From the NCBI GenBank assembly GCA_000733355.1, contig JNVV01000049.1, forward strand, positions 58,411 to 122,410: a stretch of 64,000 bases of DNA, read 5' to 3'. The stretch comes from Falciphora oryzae (lineage: Eukaryota > Ascomycota > Sordariomycetes > Magnaporthales > Magnaporthaceae). Below are positions 10,697-22,109 of the stretch, piece after piece (within the stretch, counting starts at the first letter, position 1; the number at the start of each line of letters is the position of its first letter). A model generated the notes under the pieces. That model worked only from the letters and a program-made list of their open reading frames with translations. It was not told where the DNA came from and did not search any database. Made by a program: the position numbers and the translations under genes.

Positions 10697-10878
10697 GTGT
10701 ATATTTAACGTCGGTAAAGTAGGGATTTGCCAATCCCTGTCTCCCTAGAAGCATACGACGTGTTAGCGCTACCTAAGCTTATTTACATCAAGCCAAAATG
10801 CTGCTATCGAGGCGGCTAACAAATTAAACCCGAAGGCACACGGAGGTCGAGCCGCATTCCGGCGCTTTTTATTAATAA
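10697..10878 (-). repeat. LINE 3'-end fragment
   Basis: Shares the terminal motif TATATTTAACGTC and about 170 bp with the LINE 3' UTR copies at 9250-9407 and 35280-35470. It is truncated after the AATAAGCG segment and lacks the GA/CT tail. Confidence 0.7.
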
Positions 10879-11374
10879 GCGTGTTACGAGGTAAGCCGAA
10901 GGCCTGCACGAGGTGATAACGATAATACTAAACGGTAATTAAAGGGTAGAAGTCCTATATTACTATAAGGTAGATATAACAACTTTAGTTTAATCCTCGC
11001 AACCTTAAAGTTGCTTCGATTAAGCCACTTAAATAGCGCGGCCCCTGGGCCCGCGTTACGTGCTTTAAAGCTGCAGGCCTTAGCGTGGCGTGGCCCTACA
11101 AAAAAGGCTGGGGCCTTCCTTGATGGCGGCCCGTTTTATCGCGACAGGCCCCCTTACACCACAGTTCGCAGCCACGCTTATTGAAACTTTGAACCCGGGC
11201 AGTGTTAGACTTGCAGTAACGGCAACATATATCAATCACATATTTCTAGCATGTTTTATTGATCAATACCCGCCGTATTCATCAATCTGACGCTAGTATG
11301 TGCTTGCTCGGCCAAGTCCTGCGCCGGAACACACCTGCATCTCAAAGCGAATCAAACCACTTATTATCCACAGC
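10879..11374. other. no gene recognised
   Basis: The first 150 bp are AT-rich, followed by a GC-richer stretch. No convincing coding frame, terminal repeat or similarity to other parts of the window was found. Confidence 0.5.
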
Positions 11375-14300
11375 CTATCCGGGTGGCGACAATGAGGTGC
11401 CTTCAGATCCCTCATCAGCTTCCTCTGCTTCGAACGTGACACCACCTCGCGAGTCCTTCGCGGTCGACATCGACGATATCGGCTCCCGCCTACTGCCGAA
11501 GCAGTAGCTGGCCACGCTCGGAAGCGCAACTCCTCCCGCGACCGCGCCAACCAGGGCTAAACCCTCTCGCCACCCCTGCCAGTTCGGGCGATCCTCGTCG
11601 TAAGGGTTGAATCTCCCTGCCTCACCCAACCTGCGGCCAAGTAGCGCCCGGTCGACGAGAGTATAGCCATCATCAACGTCACCCCGTTCCATCGGCTGCT
11701 GAGAAACAAGAGGCCAAGGCCAGTGCTCATCGACCAGAGCGCGCCACCTCCCCTGCTTGAAGCGCGCCGTGTACTCCAGCAACGAAATAGACCTCGGGTT
11801 GGCGCTAGTTTTGACTTTGAATCGTTGCGAGAGCCATGCTTGCTTGATGCCTTGGAAGCCGGCCGTTTTGTTTTCCAGGATGGCGCGCGCGACTTCGTAC
11901 CTCTCATCCTCACAGAGGTACTCATGATCCTCCCAAAGACATAGCTTGACGATGAGGTTCTCCCCCATGGTGGTATCAGCAACGATCCGGGGGAGCTGCC
12001 CACCCATGCCGAAGATCCCGAGATGCTGGATCGCGATGTGGACCGCAGTGGAATCCATCGAGGACTGGAGTGGAGGCGGATGAAAGAGACCAAAGTGAAA
12101 TCTTCTGATCTGCTTGGCCCTGTCGCCTGGCGCGGTGACGCCGAATCTAGGGCCGAGCGCGGCAATGTAGAGAAGGGCGGTCAGGTAGGGCTGCTGCTTG
12201 GATGAGTGAGGTATCAAGGCGTTTAGATCCACCCTGTAAATCCCGTGGACAATCAGGCAGACGAAGCCCATGATCCACTTGAGGCTTTCACCCTCGCGTC
12301 CGCCGGCAAGCAGCTGGATCTGCTCGGCAAATCTACAGTACTCGTCTTGGTAGACCAGCGGCAATCGGTACTTCAGCGGCCGACTGCGCCATTTGTTAAA
12401 CTCATGTGCCTCGCTGATCTCCTGAAACCAGGCTGGCGAAATCATTTCGACGATGCCTTTGAATGTGCCGCCACCGATCTTGGGGTCGTCGTTAACGATC
12501 TTCAAGTAGACGAACAAGTCAAGTGACAGTTCTAAAAGACGTTGTGGCGGTGGGTACCTGCGGGTAATTGCCAGGCACAGGAGCTACTCCCCGGTGGCTT
12601 GCTGAATCCACCCGGGTACAAGCTTCATCTGGAGGCCGGTGATACCAGCCCTGAGGAACTCGTGTGCAGTCTGATGAACTAGCTGTACCGCCAGAAGACC
12701 GATGTCGTACCCTGCAGGGATATCGGGCCTTTGCGACGCAGACCAAACAACTTCTATAAGACCCCCTGTTCGGCTTTTGAGCCAAGAGAGAAGGTCTTGG
12801 CCTTGTGTCGCCGCTTCAAATTCGCGACGGCTGCTGGTCTTTGAGGGGCGAAAAGTGTCGCCGATTGAGGTTGTAGCAACGTAGAGCTCGTGCAAGCTGA
12901 GTGGGCGTTTGGTGCTGAGCAGAATCCTGAAGGCTATCAACGTCTCGCGTGCATATGTGGGAGCTACCCTGTTCAATGTGTGCTCATACAGATCGTGTAG
13001 CTCGTCCGGCAGGGCCGAGATGTAGTGCTGGAGAGCCAACGGCGGAGAGCCGTCAACAATGTTCTGGCAGAGCTCCTTGAGGACGACGCGGACCCAGATG
13101 AAAACACCTCTGGCCTTGTCCGTGACCATCTCCGAAAGCACTCGAACGAGGTCTTCCCGAGCTTTGAGGTTGCTGCGCCCCGAAAACGCATTGCCAAGTT
13201 CATAGCCGACGAATGAGGCGATATCCGACCTGGTAAAGTCGTGGATTGCAAAGCTCTTAATCCCCGTCTCTTCGTTATCGCCGAGATTTTTCTGGAAGAT
13301 GGGCCATGGACGGCTCGCGAGACAGATTTTGAGGATCGACTGGCCCTTTTTGTCAATGGCCGCAATCGATTGTACCAGATTGAGGACCTCGATGTTTTCC
13401 GACTGGTCGGCATTCTCATCCAAAGCATCGATGAACAGAATCAGCCTCCGACGAGGCCACGTGCCATCCTGGAGGAACGATGTTGCGGCGCGGATGAAGG
13501 CAGACTTGAGGTCCGAGGTGTCCCAGTCCGGTTTCGGCTTGCGCTGCTGCGACACCAATCCGTTGTACAAGGACCTCACTGCCTCAAAGATGTTCGGGAA
13601 CTGGCTCAAAAACTGAAAGAGCAGTTCTTGCAGCATCCCGTGGAGGCTCTTCTGGATGAGGTTGCTGCCCCGGTGGTGGAAGAAGTACGCCATAGGGCGC
13701 CCGTCGCCTTCTGGGAGCGATTCAAGCAGGCGCGGATCCTGCATCGCTTTTGATCACTCGTTGTGTTAGCAGGGTTGGAGTCGGCTTGGGAGGCAAGGGG
13801 CCAGAAGGGGGTCCGCAAGAAACACCAGCGCACGGTGATGATCCATAGTCGAGGGAAAACGAGGGGAAGGCCAAATCTCACTGCTTGACACCTACCGAAT
13901 CTCATCAATGTTGACTTCCCCGACCCTGGTTTGCCGGTTATCCAGAAGATTGGACTGTATCGATCAGAGTCGTCCTCGAGCCATCCACAAAAAGGCACCG
14001 CGTCGCTGAATAACCACTCAAAGCTTTGTCGGTGCCGTTCGGACACCTGATCGATCCTTGCCCTGGCTTCCGGCTGGTCCAGGCTCTTGAGGCAGTCCAG
14101 ATAATTGAGGCCTCGGAACTCTGGCATGGTGGCGTTAATATACCTAGGCATACCTGACGGTGATACAAGCATCCCCATCCACGAGCGGAGTTGGTGGTGC
14201 TGCCACGGACCATGCTGTGGTGGCTATGAGAACGGAGCTCAAGGAAAGGGGGTAATCGACTTGAAATTTTGTCATCGTGCGCCTTGATCCAGCGTTTGAG

Positions 14301-15164
14301 AACATTTGAGACACGTACAAAACCTATGTCGGAGGAGCTGGTGAATTTGGCCATGTACCGGTGGTCGGCGGGGACGCTCCCGGTCTGTTCCCTCTCGTGG
14401 CCAATCTTGGCGCACTCGGGAGGCACAATGCAGGTCCCAAGGAACCCCCTCCTGGTTTCCTTCTCCTCATAGAACGAGAAGAGGCAAATGCCCCGGTGCT
14501 TGGTGGTCGTCTCGTAAAACGAGGCGGTGATGCGCTCGAGCGTCTCGGAGTGTTTCTCGAGGCCGCGGAGAAGCTTGGTGTTGGCGCTCTGGGAGGCAAA
14601 GATCCTCGTCAGGGTGAAGGCGATCTTGCCGTACGACGCGACCGACGATCCTCTGTGGGGAGTGCCGAGGAACACGATGCCCTGGGTGGCCTCCACGATT
14701 TGGCGAAGCTCAGGGTCCGCCGAGGTGCAGGACTGGTTCAGGGCCTCCTTCAGAACCAGGCCGCCCAGGCTGTGGACCACAAAAAGAAGCGAGGGTGCAG
14801 AAGTGACGAGAGAGTCCATCAATATCCTCAGGTCGTTGAGCAGGTTTCTGCCATGCTGATGGACCGTGTTGAGGCCTGCAGCGGCCATGAACTTTTCGAT
14901 ATCGGCGTCATAGCCGAAGCTGTAGATGGCAGTCTTGTTCTCGAGCGTGGACGGCAGAAGATCCTGGGGCCAAAACGGCTTCGTCGCCCCCTTGGCGCTG
15001 TCGCAAGCCCAAGTCCTCCATGGATGCCCGAACAAGCCATGAATGAACACAACAACGCTTGGGCTCTCTCCGGATGCACCGACACCATCGGGCGCCTGCG
15101 CGGGGATGAAAACAGCATTCATCCCGTTCCCGAAACGGGGACAGTCAGCGTATGTCATGGCCAC
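11375..15164 (-). pseudogene. SesB-type hydrolase/NACHT NLR, split by an in-frame TAG
   Basis: A fungal NLR, the class controlling non-self recognition and cell death. Exons 15164-14261, 14153-13896 and 13746-onward join in phase. Exon 1 is an alpha/beta hydrolase (FIHGLFGHPWRTW, nucleophile elbow VVHSLGGLVLK, GIVFLGTPHRGSSVA). The NACHT domain has Walker A GKPGSGKSTLM and Walker B RRRLILFIDALDE. The frame reaches TAG at 12586-12584, giving 774 codons, but the same frame continues open for about 400 codons to 11375, including a leucine-rich start (RLLELSLDLFVYLK) and a hydrophobic segment (ALVGAVAGGVALP). One nonsense codon therefore removes the C-terminal third. Introns: 14260-14154 (weak GTCGAT donor) and 13895-13747 (GCTAAC branch). 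It could still act as a truncated hydrolase-NACHT protein. Confidence 0.8.
12584..15164 (-). CDS. hydrolase-NACHT protein up to the in-frame stop
   Basis: The portion that can be translated as it stands: 774 codons over three exons (904, 258 and 1163 nt; the sum is divisible by three). The start is the ATG of MAMTYADC, which places the oxyanion-loop strand about 35 residues in, as is usual for SesB domains. After Walker B, the stretch ILKICLASRPWP looks like a sensor-1 motif of NACHT ATPases. The product ends at WIQQATGE, shortly after the winged-helix-like part (RPLSLHELYVATT), so it lacks the sensor or repeat region that recognises a ligand in complete NLRs. Confidence 0.7.
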
Positions 15165-16379
15165 TACCGCCCGGCATAGGAGGGCCTGACCTCAATCCAC
15201 CCGCAGGAACGCAAGGGGCCACGGGGGTGGCACTGCTGTGGTCGTGGGCCGAATAGAAGAAGCGACGAGGAGCAATTGATAAGGGTGCAGTTAGGCAAAA
15301 TTCGGCGACAAAAGCCGACGACGCGGTTGTGCGCCAGCCCACTTCGGTCCATCCACGGATGGGACTCGACGCTGGAGAGCAAGGATTTTGCGATGCTGAC
15401 GGGATCCTTGGGATGGCGGTCGACATGCGGCCGAAGCACCTCAGCTGCTCTCAGTGCCGACAGGTCACATGAATGGCTGGCAAGAGCCAATACCACACAG
15501 CCACTAACTGGCGCACGAGCGGACTCGAGTCTGGCCCATCGCGCAGGGGCTTCCGTCTTTCAAGGTCCATCTCGGGCATTTGGGAGGGGGGCAAAAGCAT
15601 AGAGGCGCTGTGGCTGCCGAACAGAAACCGCGAAATGGGCGGAAAAGAGCCGCAAGACACTGCAGACTCCCGTTTTTTGGTGTTCTTTCTGTGCAGCGCG
15701 AAGGTTGTCGGAAAGATGGCTGGTGGAGGCTACGGTGTGCTAAGCACCGTGTCGTGTGCTCGGGCAGCCACAGGAGGAGGAGTGGAGGCGCAGCGGAACC
15801 CTGCTAGCACCGCCCTGGAAAATATTGACATCGGGCAACGGAGAACTTGGCACGGATAACAGAGCCAGCTGAGGCGTACCAACCTCGTGTCAAGCTTCCT
15901 GCCGCTGGACCTAGCCCGGCCAACCCCGCGCCAAGCCGCTGTCAACGTGGAGGATCGACGTTTCGAGGGGAGACTGTTGCACGCGGTGCAGGATTTGATT
16001 AGTCAGGTGCACGGACGTGTTGGGCAGGACGCGTTGCAGGCACATCAGAGAGAGAAGACACAATCAATCCAATCAGACCAATTCATTACTCGTGACGCTG
16101 TGCAACAGAGATGACCTTGGGAGGCACGACCCTGCTGCTCCCCCATTCAGGCTTGCTTGCCTTAGAATACAGGATGGCAAGGGGATAATAGCACCACTCC
16201 CCATCACGATGAAAATGTCACTTCGTTTTTTTATCGGTGCGCTCGCATGGTAGGTGCTCATCATCCGAGCTGCAAGGCGGCAGCACCCTGCAAACCGAGT
16301 GGTCCGCCAAATCTGGACCGCGGCTGCCACGAATGATTGACCAGGGGCATAACGCGCGCAAAATAAATAAAACAGCGCG
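15165..16379. other. intergenic, no gene recognised
   Basis: Presumed 5' region of the NLR plus undefined sequence. Short open frames (such as 15496-15164 minus) show no recognisable domain, signal peptide or homology inside the window. Confidence 0.4.
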
Positions 16380-16848
16380 GCCACGGCCGCCCACGCTCAG
16401 TCCGTCACGCTCACCCCATCCGGCCACCCCCGCGAACCGGCGAGGGGGTCTCCCGGTTGCGGCCCACGGCCCAGACGGGCTGCCCGACCGTGACGCAGAC
16501 CCGCGAGGCCTGCTCCACCTGCATCACCCCGGCCTGCATCGTCCTCAGCACCGTGGTGCGGCTGTGCGGCTGCCCCACGCCCGTGACCACCGCCTTCCTC
16601 GACTTCCCCTGCGCCGATGGTGCGCGGGCCTGTCGTGCGCGACATCGTTCCGCGTCGTCCCTGCAGAGGACCTGACGGCCTGTGCGAGCAGCACCTCGCC
16701 GCCGTCGCCGCCGTCGTCCTCAAACGGGACAACCATCTTTTCCAGCGGGACTCCTCCAACAGCTACGTCAACGGGGACTATACCTTCGTCCACCGCCCCG
16801 ACGCCGAACCATGCAGCGATGCCCAGACCATTCAGGCTCTGGCTGTAA
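16380..16848 (+). pseudogene. Cys-rich secreted protein remnant, frameshifted
   Basis: The plus strand reads a cysteine-dense segment GCPTVTQTREACSTCITPAC, continuing CGCPTPVTTAFLDFPCADG in one frame. From about 16620 the frame that makes sense is another one (CAGLSCATSFRVVPAEDL), followed by a Ser/Thr/Pro-rich tail to 16848. The switch looks like loss of a single base at about 16620. Upstream, TAAHAQSVTL resembles the end of a signal peptide, but in yet another frame and with no good ATG. The pattern (signal, paired Cys-Cys spacing, S/T/P tail) suggests a small secreted or wall-associated protein. I do not recognise a named family. Confidence 0.45.
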
Positions 16849-17507
16849 GATCGCAGTAACCTTCGCGACCAAGGTACGACGCGGGTCTGAACCGTTGTGC
16901 CCCTGGGCCATGCCTTCCATTCCATCTTTCTAAAGGCTAGACGCCTAAAAATAGGGGTTCTACCAACCACATCCAATCGAGCACAGTAATCGAGGCTAAC
17001 AGTGAATTGTTTCAGGGAGTGTTGTGGTATAAACCCGCTGAAAATGCGCTCAAGTTTCACGATCACATACTGCACGGGTTAGGGGTAGCCCCTTTTATCA
17101 ATGGATCTGAACTCGGCCAGGCACCAACCTGCCAGGCCGCCCAAACGTTGCTGGGGGAACATCGTCGGATACTCGCTCTTCTAAGCATGCACACTTACGA
17201 CTCAAGAGACTCCAGATGCGTGCTAATTTGTATGCCAATAGTGTTTATGTGGTCAACATGTAACATGTACAAAAAAACAGAACCCAAGGGTGTCCATGGC
17301 GGCAATGCCCGCAGACTCTTCGTTGTCCTCCCTACTGTGGAAGAGACGCGCGCTCCAGAGCGACGTTATTCGCTGGATATATAAAGTTTGCGCCGGTGCC
17401 ACAGCAGTGGCTACATGCACCTGCTCGAGTAGCATTGACTGGCCAGTCGTCCACGAGTCCAGTCCGACTGTTACCGCAAGTTTTTCCGGCCCCGGGAGCA
17501 TGGCCAC

Positions 17508-19051
17508 TTACTTGTGGGACCCCGCGGTGTACACCACGAGACCCAACCCCAGGTCGTCCGAGTCGCTGTCGTGCGCAGCACGCCCGTTGCTCCCGTTGAC
17601 GGGCTTGGAGCCAATTATTTGGACGCCGACGCCACCGCCGCCGGCACCACCACCGTGGGCGGAGCCCTCCCCGGCCAGCCTGGACCAGCTCTTGAGCCCG
17701 CCTAGGGACTGGCGCGTCTCCTTAGGCGAGCCTGCGGCCCCGCGACTCCGGCTGCCGGATTTTGCGTAGCCCACAACGCCGGACGCCTCAGCCACGCTGG
17801 AGAGGCCCTTCATCGCGGCGCGCACAATGGGACCTTTAAAATAGTGGGCACTTCTGTCAGCTGCGCATCAGGAGAAGGATATGGAGTGGTAGAGAGGAGG
17901 CTTACTAAGCGTTGGAAAGCAAGCCGATACGATACCGCTTGACAGCTCAACGACGTTCCAAGCAAGCCCCTCATAAAGCGACCCTATTCCACGAGTGCAC
18001 ACCAGATGTCAACGACAGCTCCACGCATCCAACTTCTAGACCAAAAGGAAGATACGTTAAAGACCAGATGACGAAAGGAAACACCTACAGGGGATATCGG
18101 CGTGAGCGTATTCGAAAAAAGACCCTGAACCGGTAGCAGCTGGCAAAGACGACGTAGCTGCCCATCAGGAACGCAAAGGCGACGAGGTAACGATGCCACG
18201 GCCTTAACTACAACTTGAGCAGCACGTGCGGGATCGGCAGGGCCAAGATGGCGACATCAACTGATGATGCTGGGGACGGCGATGCAGAGCTGCGTGAGGA
18301 AGAGGTCGATGCAGTAGCCCGGCACCCAGGGGTTCCAGAGCCGGAAGAGCGGGGCGCATGGGCCGAGGCGGCGATGATGCACGCGATCGTCCAGGCACAC
18401 GTCAGGCCGCCGCACTAGAGGGCGCCCTTGCGCACCTGGGGCATGGGGAAGATGCGCAGGTAGAGGAAGAGGAGCGCGATCTTGTACCGGTTCGCCGTCG
18501 TGACGTGCAGGATCTCAGCGCCGATCATTGTCTGGTTGAGAAGTAGGGGAGGGTCGGGGACTCGGTGTTTGACTGCTCCGCCGCGCGGGTGAAGACCAAC
18601 CTCGTTGAGAAATCCAACGTCCTCGTAGGGTAGACGCCCTGAATGGAGGCCGATGCCATGGTTTACGACCGAAGATACCGAGATGCGTTGGTCGGCCGAG
18701 CTGCCCGGCGCGTCCTGCAACGAGAGTACTGAAAGGCGTATCTCCAAAGAGCCACGTACGGATGAGGTTCATGATCAGGTCCCCGACCAGCATTACGAGC
18801 GCCGCGAGCATTATAAAGTCGTCGACGGGCAGCTTAGCGGCTTGCAGGTGCCGCGCCCAAGAGTGGAAGCCGACGGCCAAGGCCGCCAGGACCGTGAAGG
18901 CGACGCTGACGTACCGGACATGGTCGCGCTTGTCCTCGGCCAGGTCCTGGATGGCGGCGGCGTCGGCGAGGCTGTGGAGGTAGTCGCGCTGCGCCTGCGG
19001 CAGGCTCGTGTCGTTGTAGAAATACGTGGCCAGGCCCGAGGCGGTCGCCAT
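17508..19051 (-). pseudogene. SAT4/PTH11-like integral membrane protein, decayed
   Basis: Starts MATASGLATYFYND. Exon 1 has two membrane segments (VSVAFTVLAALAVGFHSWA; DDFIMLAALVMLVGDLIM), then an intron with donor GTACGT at about 18763 and acceptor TTGCAG near 18718. Exon 2 gives the next segment, ending IALLFLYLRIFPMP. From there the order of the SAT4 family is still readable, but only by changing frame: a TAG at about 18417, TCAWTIACIIAASAHA, then LWNPWVPGYCIDLFLTQLC, a stop, ILALPIPHVLLKL, another stop, and MGSYVVFASCYRF. The last open piece (17825-17508) is a Gly/Ser-rich basic tail ending VVYTAGSHK. Members are 7-TM fungal proteins of the rhodopsin-like superfamily, some of them receptors. 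The number of breaks argues against function. Confidence 0.65.
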
Positions 19052-20115
19052 TTTTTTTTTTTCGCGGCCCTCGCCAGAGGAGTATGACTTTCTCCTTGCC
19101 AGCGAGCTAGGGGAGCGATGTGCGTTGGATGCTTGCGGCCCGACGCGACGGGTTTTCTTGTGGCCAGCCAGTAGGACCGGAAGAAGGGGAGTTATTTTGC
19201 AGGGCGCGTAGCCGACTCCACGGGGACTATGCGGGCACAGTCACAAAAAGGAGGGTGTGGGAATGTATTAAAGCAGGAGTCGTTCTGGCAACAGTGTGCT
19301 GGGCTTACACCACCGTTGAGAATGCTCCGGCTGCCTGGAGGCAGGTGATGAGAGCCTTTCCGTTGCATCCATCACCGCCCTTGTTTATGCAGGACCAAGG
19401 CGAGGTTGCATTGGAAGAGAGGGCAGGTATCCCTTGCGTTCTCAAGTGCTGTAGAACCTTACCAGCTCAATTCACTCGAGGGCCAGTGGCAGGAGCCCCT
19501 GGCTGCCATGATGATCGGGACTTGCTGCAGATCAGTAGAGCAGCTGGGCGAGGGAAGCATTCCGCTGTGAGATCAGGGGGTATTAGGCAGACATACGGAG
19601 GTGAGTGAGACGCAGCTAGGATATCCGTGGCGTCGGCGACGGGCTGGGTCGTCGAGCTGTTCGCCTTTCTAGCACGAAAGAAAGCCTTTCTCGAGCGTGT
19701 TGCTCCCCCTCCTCATAGATAGGCGGTAGGAAGATGCCGAAAATGCCTAGCAGGGAGTAAACGTTGTCTTCCTCCCGCCTGGTTTCTCGACGGGCCGCCC
19801 AGGACGTCCGCCCAGCAACCGTGAATTCCGACAGGTCACCCCCACGGAGCGCACGGGCAGGGATCCTCGTGGCCTTCCACAGGAGCTACGCCGGCGGGGT
19901 AGCCTGCATTAGAAATGGCAGCTGCGGCGAAGGGTAATTATGCATTTACCAACTTGTCCCCTTCGGTCCTGCATAACCGCATAATAATGTAAATTAATAG
20001 ATGATTTTCTCATAATTACCTATTAAAACGCATAATATCCCTATCCAGAGCTTAATTATGTAATAGCGCTGAGCTTGGCCAACAATATAACAAACCTCCA
20101 CCACATGGCTTCCCT
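19052..20115. other. intergenic, no gene recognised
   Basis: Contains a T-run before the SAT4-like start and an AT-rich patch at about 19960-20080. No open frame with convincing domain content was found. Part is presumably the 3' flank of the propeller gene. Confidence 0.4.
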
Positions 20116-21324
20116 TTAATAACCTGCCTTGCCGGGGGAGCTGCAACTGTCAGTGCTCTGGTCCGGTAGCCACTTCCCTGCAACTGTGTTCTCGTACACG
20201 AGCTGGGCGAGCGTGAAGGTGTGGAGCTCCGAGACCAGGACCGTCGAGTTGAGGACCACGATGCGGTGCGACATTGCGTTTTGCGTCGGCAGAGCGTTGT
20301 ACTCCTCGCCGGTTATGGACGAGACGGCGTCGTCGAGGCCCACGCGGATCAGCGCATCCCCAGAGCTGTTGCTCAGGAGCGAGGTCGACAGCAGCCAGAG
20401 CCCCGGGCCCGCGGCCTTGGTCGAGGCATCGGCGATGTGCAGCAGCCCCGCTTTGCGGCCGAGCATGGGCGGCTTGTTAAGGCGAAAGAACTGCAGCTCG
20501 CCCGTCTTGGGAACGACGCGGCCAAAGGTTCCGGTGCCGCCGGTCGCGTTGCCGGCCAGGCTGAACCAGACGCCGCGCAGAGGACCCGACTCGATCGTGG
20601 TCATGCCGACGGGGTTGTTGCCGACAGCAGGCGGGATGGGCAGCTGCGCCGTCTCGCCGCTTGTGACGTTGATGCGCATGATGGAGGACGCGGCGTCTTG
20701 CGTGACGTAGATGAGGCCCGTGAACGGGTCCTCTTTGATAAAGACGGGGCTGTTGAGGCACGGGTACAGGACGGGGTTGCTGCCGTCGGCGTCGGCGGAG
20801 AAGACGTAGTAGCCGCCCGTCTGCTTGGACGCGACCTTAAGCCCGGCCCAGACGCGCCCTCGAATCTCGAAAACGCAGTGCGGGCCGTTGCCCGGCTCCG
20901 GTATGTCGATTGTCTTGACGACAGACGGCGCCTCGTCCAGGTTCTTGCGGCCGGCGTCCACGAGCAGCAGTTTGTTCTCCCACTGCAGCGACACCCAGAT
21001 CAAGCCTGTCTGCTTCTCCGACGGCCATATGCCGTGCAGGCCAGACTTGTCGTCCTTGCCCATGGGGAACGAGCGGAGGGCGAGGGGCTGCTCGGTGGCG
21101 GGATCCAGCTGGATCTTGACGAGGTGGCTGTTTGACATTTGCGAGAGGACGAGGAAGTCGGTGCCGGGCACCCGCGCGAATTCGTGCGTCTCGGTCGCCA
21201 CGGGGAGCTGGTACTCGGCGATGCGGCGGCTGGCGATGGAGCTCGCTGCGTGGGCGCCGGGCAGTGAGATGCCGCTCAGCAGGGCCACAGAGAAGAAGTT
21301 GAACAACATGTGGGATAACGACAT
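20116..21324 (-). CDS. secreted SMP-30/streptogramin-lyase-like beta-propeller protein
   Basis: 402 residues in a single exon. The ATG at 21324 is chosen because it is followed directly by a signal peptide (MLFNFFSVALLSGISLPGAHA); the frame is open 51 codons further upstream without signal-like features. The mature part shows repeated propeller strands of the lactonase/Vgb type: FARVPGTDFLVLSQ, SGLHGIWPSEKQTGLIWVSLQ, EPGNGPHCVFEI, FTGLIYVTQDAASSIMRI and NNPVGMTTIESGPLRGVWFSLAG. The GPHCVFEI and GLIYVTQD segments resemble metal-site blades of this fold. Several N-glycosylation sequons (NVT, NAT, NSS, NST) fit secretion. Substrate unknown; such fungal proteins are annotated as virginiamycin-B-lyase-like or lactonase-like without proven reaction. 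It appears intact. Confidence 0.75.
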   Translation of the reverse strand: MSLSHMLFNFFSVALLSGISLPGAHAASSIASRRIAEYQLPVATETHEFARVPGTDFLVLSQMSNSHLVKIQLDPATEQPLALRSFPMGKDDKSGLHGIWPSEKQTGLIWVSLQWENKLLLVDAGRKNLDEAPSVVKTIDIPEPGNGPHCVFEIRGRVWAGLKVASKQTGGYYVFSADADGSNPVLYPCLNSPVFIKEDPFTGLIYVTQDAASSIMRINVTSGETAQLPIPPAVGNNPVGMTTIESGPLRGVWFSLAGNATGGTGTFGRVVPKTGELQFFRLNKPPMLGRKAGLLHIADASTKAAGPGLWLLSTSLLSNSSGDALIRVGLDDAVSSITGEEYNALPTQNAMSHRIVVLNSTVLVSELHTFTLAQLVYENTVAGKWLPDQSTDSCSSPGKAGY

Positions 21325-21477
21325 GATAAATGAGTGGCGGTCCGTTCCCTGGAAGCTGCTATGATACCGGCGAGGTCGAGCGCGAGACAGGTTCCGGTTC
21401 GGTGACTGAGGTGAGGAGCCAAGCTTGCTGTTGTCCCAAGGGGGGATCTTCTGCAAACTTATACGCACCCGCTCCAC

Positions 21478-22109
21478 CGCCCAAGCTACGGCGTAGGGGT
21501 AGCTTGGACTCCATCATTAGCTGCATGTCGTAGTTCTGCTATTCGGCAAGACCTAACTGTCGATCCGCACCATTGTATTCGTGGCGCCGGGATCGCCGCA
21601 GCTCGTCGCGTCGCAATTGGACATGGATGGAGCCAACGTTGCCTTAGGTGCTGTACGATACCACATGAAGTTTTTTGGTTCCCCATACTAATTTTAACCA
21701 CCGCTGGAAAACCGTGAGGGTTCCTTGGGCCCCGTGAAGGTTTCTCAAAAGACCCGCCAGCAGTACCATCTTGACCAGACCAACGAGTCGCGTTGATACG
21801 GTCCCCGGCCGCCTCCTGTGCCATCCCCTGTGCCTGCAACCTCCTGTACTTGCCATCTCCTAACCAGGGCATTGGCACGATGAATATATTCAGCCGCCAG
21901 CCACTGCGGTCTGACGGCATTTCAGGGGACAGCTGAGGTGGGCACCGTTCCCGCTAATTAGTCCACCAAACACCACGTTCTCGAATCGGGGTTGCCTCGC
22001 TCACGTCACCCAGGCTGACATGATGGTGTTGAGCTTAGCCAACAGCATTAGCTTCCATCACATGCTGACTTCGGTACGTCCACCTCCTTCCACGCCGTCT
22101 CAAGTGCCA
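21478..22109. other. no gene recognised
   Basis: The minus frame 21920-21486 is open but has no recognisable domain. No repeats shared with the rest of the window. Confidence 0.35.

Noticed and set aside
21486..21920. 144-codon minus-strand frame as a gene
   Set aside because: No domain, signal or conserved-looking composition; not supported.
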